Source: a virus
Length of the DNA: 21,381 bases
IMG/VR virus record: IMGVR_UViG_3300014050_000153
Span: 1,596-22,976 of that record
Strand: one strand, 5' to 3'
The notes beneath the pieces are model-generated. The model did no database searches and was not told where the DNA came from. It worked only from the letters and a program-made list of their open reading frames with translations. This document shows positions 20,794-21,381 of the stretch, in pieces; the stretch's first letter is position 1; each line of letters begins with the position of its first letter. The translations under genes and the position numbers were made by a program.

Positions 20794-21081
20794 ATGCCAG
20801 CCTACGAGTATCGGCAGGATGACGGCAGTACTGTTATCAGGGTATTGCCTGTTGATGAGAGGGACTCATATCCGAATCGGATCACAGTACCAAGCAACAT
20901 ATGCTTTGTTGGAACTGCCTATGACCCGACTATCTCTGCAAACAAGATAAGGGAGGGGTATAAAATCATTGAGCAAAGGGGCGGCTACATAAAGACATCC
21001 AAGCGTGACTTTGAGCGAGCTTGGGGAAGTCACGACACAAAAACTGTGATGAGGAGCGGAAAAGCAGTAAACACGGTGTGA
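20794..21081 (+). CDS. Small hypothetical protein, 95 aa
   Basis: The start is ATG 20794. The opening M-P-A-Y-E-Y-R resembles FmdB-type zinc-ribbon proteins, but the four cysteines of that family are absent (one Cys only). The remainder (I-T-V-P-S-N-I-C-F-V-G-T-A-Y and a helical, Lys-rich end) is not recognised. It may be a phage family that lost the zinc site, or unrelated. The ribosome site is poor and partly replaced by palindrome copy 8. Confidence 0.6.
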   Translation: MPAYEYRQDDGSTVIRVLPVDERDSYPNRITVPSNICFVGTAYDPTISANKIREGYKIIEQRGGYIKTSKRDFERAWGSHDTKTVMRSGKAVNTV

Positions 21082-21381
21082 AAGACGGTAAGCAGCTTGG
21101 CGAATTAGCCGAGCTTATGTTTGCGGTGGAAGTGCTTAAAAGAGGGGGAGTTCCGTCAAAACCAGTTGGGGACAGCAGCCCATACGACTGGGTTGTTCAT
21201 GCGGGTGGGCGTTTCCACAGGGTACAGGTCAAAAGCAGTTGGATGGGTGTCCTGACGAGGACTGGGTGTAGGTCTGTTCGCCGATGCCGTGTAAACATAG
21301 CCTCTGGGCACGCCAGCAAGGTCGCATACACAAAGGCAACAATCGATTTTATGGCTATATGGCTAGACCCATTTCAGTCTT
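21078..21381 (+). CDS. PD-(D/E)XK endonuclease, 3' partial
   Basis: GTG 21078 overlaps the previous stop (GTGA), and the frame stays open to the window end (101 codons). The visible part has a helix with E9 and E12 (Q-L-G-E-L-A-E-L), Y-D37-W-V-V, then V-Q50-V-K52-S-S. The D ... (E/Q)-x-K order fits a PD-(D/E)XK nuclease of the kind related to intron-type and restriction-like endonucleases (layout as in PF11645). A later D-F-M-A-I-W strand fits too. Placed after the capsid gene and terminator, it may be a homing-type or accessory nuclease. Confidence 0.7.
   Translation, partial: MKDGKQLGELAELMFAVEVLKRGGVPSKPVGDSSPYDWVVHAGGRFHRVQVKSSWMGVLTRTGCRSVRRCRVNIASGHASKVAYTKATIDFMAIWLDPFQS

Overview
This window is a stretch of a tailed double-stranded DNA bacteriophage genome (Caudoviricetes), probably lytic. 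I see no integrase, no rRNA and no tRNA. It carries a DnaB-type helicase, both terminase subunits, a portal, a scaffold-like protein and an N4-gp56-like major capsid protein. An M15-type endolysin with a lipoprotein, spanin-like pair suggests a Gram-negative host. The host cannot be named from the sequence.

Layout. (1) About 1-4936, plus strand: a tightly packed replication/nucleotide operon in which nearly every start overlaps the preceding stop (ATGA, GTGA or TAATG). It holds the 3' end of a RecB/Cas4-like nuclease, a small basic protein, a Holliday-junction-resolvase-like PD-(D/E)XK nuclease split by a +1 frame change, DnaB helicase, several small unknowns, a DUF5664-like protein, a 2OG-Fe(II) prolyl-4-hydroxylase-like enzyme, a common phage hypothetical and a second PD-(D/E)XK-like protein. 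(2) 4911-11066, minus strand: an accessory operon read leftward. In transcription order it is an 88-aa unknown, a 60-aa protein with histone-fold-like features, a 44-aa protein, a helical DUF3150-like protein, a MoxR/CobS-type AAA+ ATPase, a zinc-peptidase-like plus VWA (DUF2201/CobT-like) protein, then 107-aa and 286-aa unknowns, a 60-aa acidic protein, a 45-aa CopG-type ribbon-helix-helix protein, a 91-aa protein and a 58-aa membrane protein. (3) 11067-12177: a 1.1 kb divergent region with many hairpins and no convincing gene. (4) 12178 to the end, plus strand: TerS, TerL, portal, a lysis cassette, scaffold, major capsid protein, a strong terminator, then a small protein and a truncated PD-(D/E)XK nuclease.

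Two things stand out. The first is the helical protein/AAA+/metallopeptidase-VWA triad, with elaborate hairpin leaders in front of each gene; this is the best candidate for a poorly described system. The second is a short palindrome, ACTGC-N3/4-GCAG(T), scattered at gene boundaries and in places abutting TTGAC(A/T) -35-like boxes. It looks like a phage-wide operator or RNA hairpin and may be read by a phage regulator such as the RHH protein. Base and codon use also shift: CTCGAG is far commoner between about 5.5 and 12.6 kb than on either side, which suggests a mosaic boundary between TerS and TerL. All family names come from recognising sequence patterns by eye; no database search was run.
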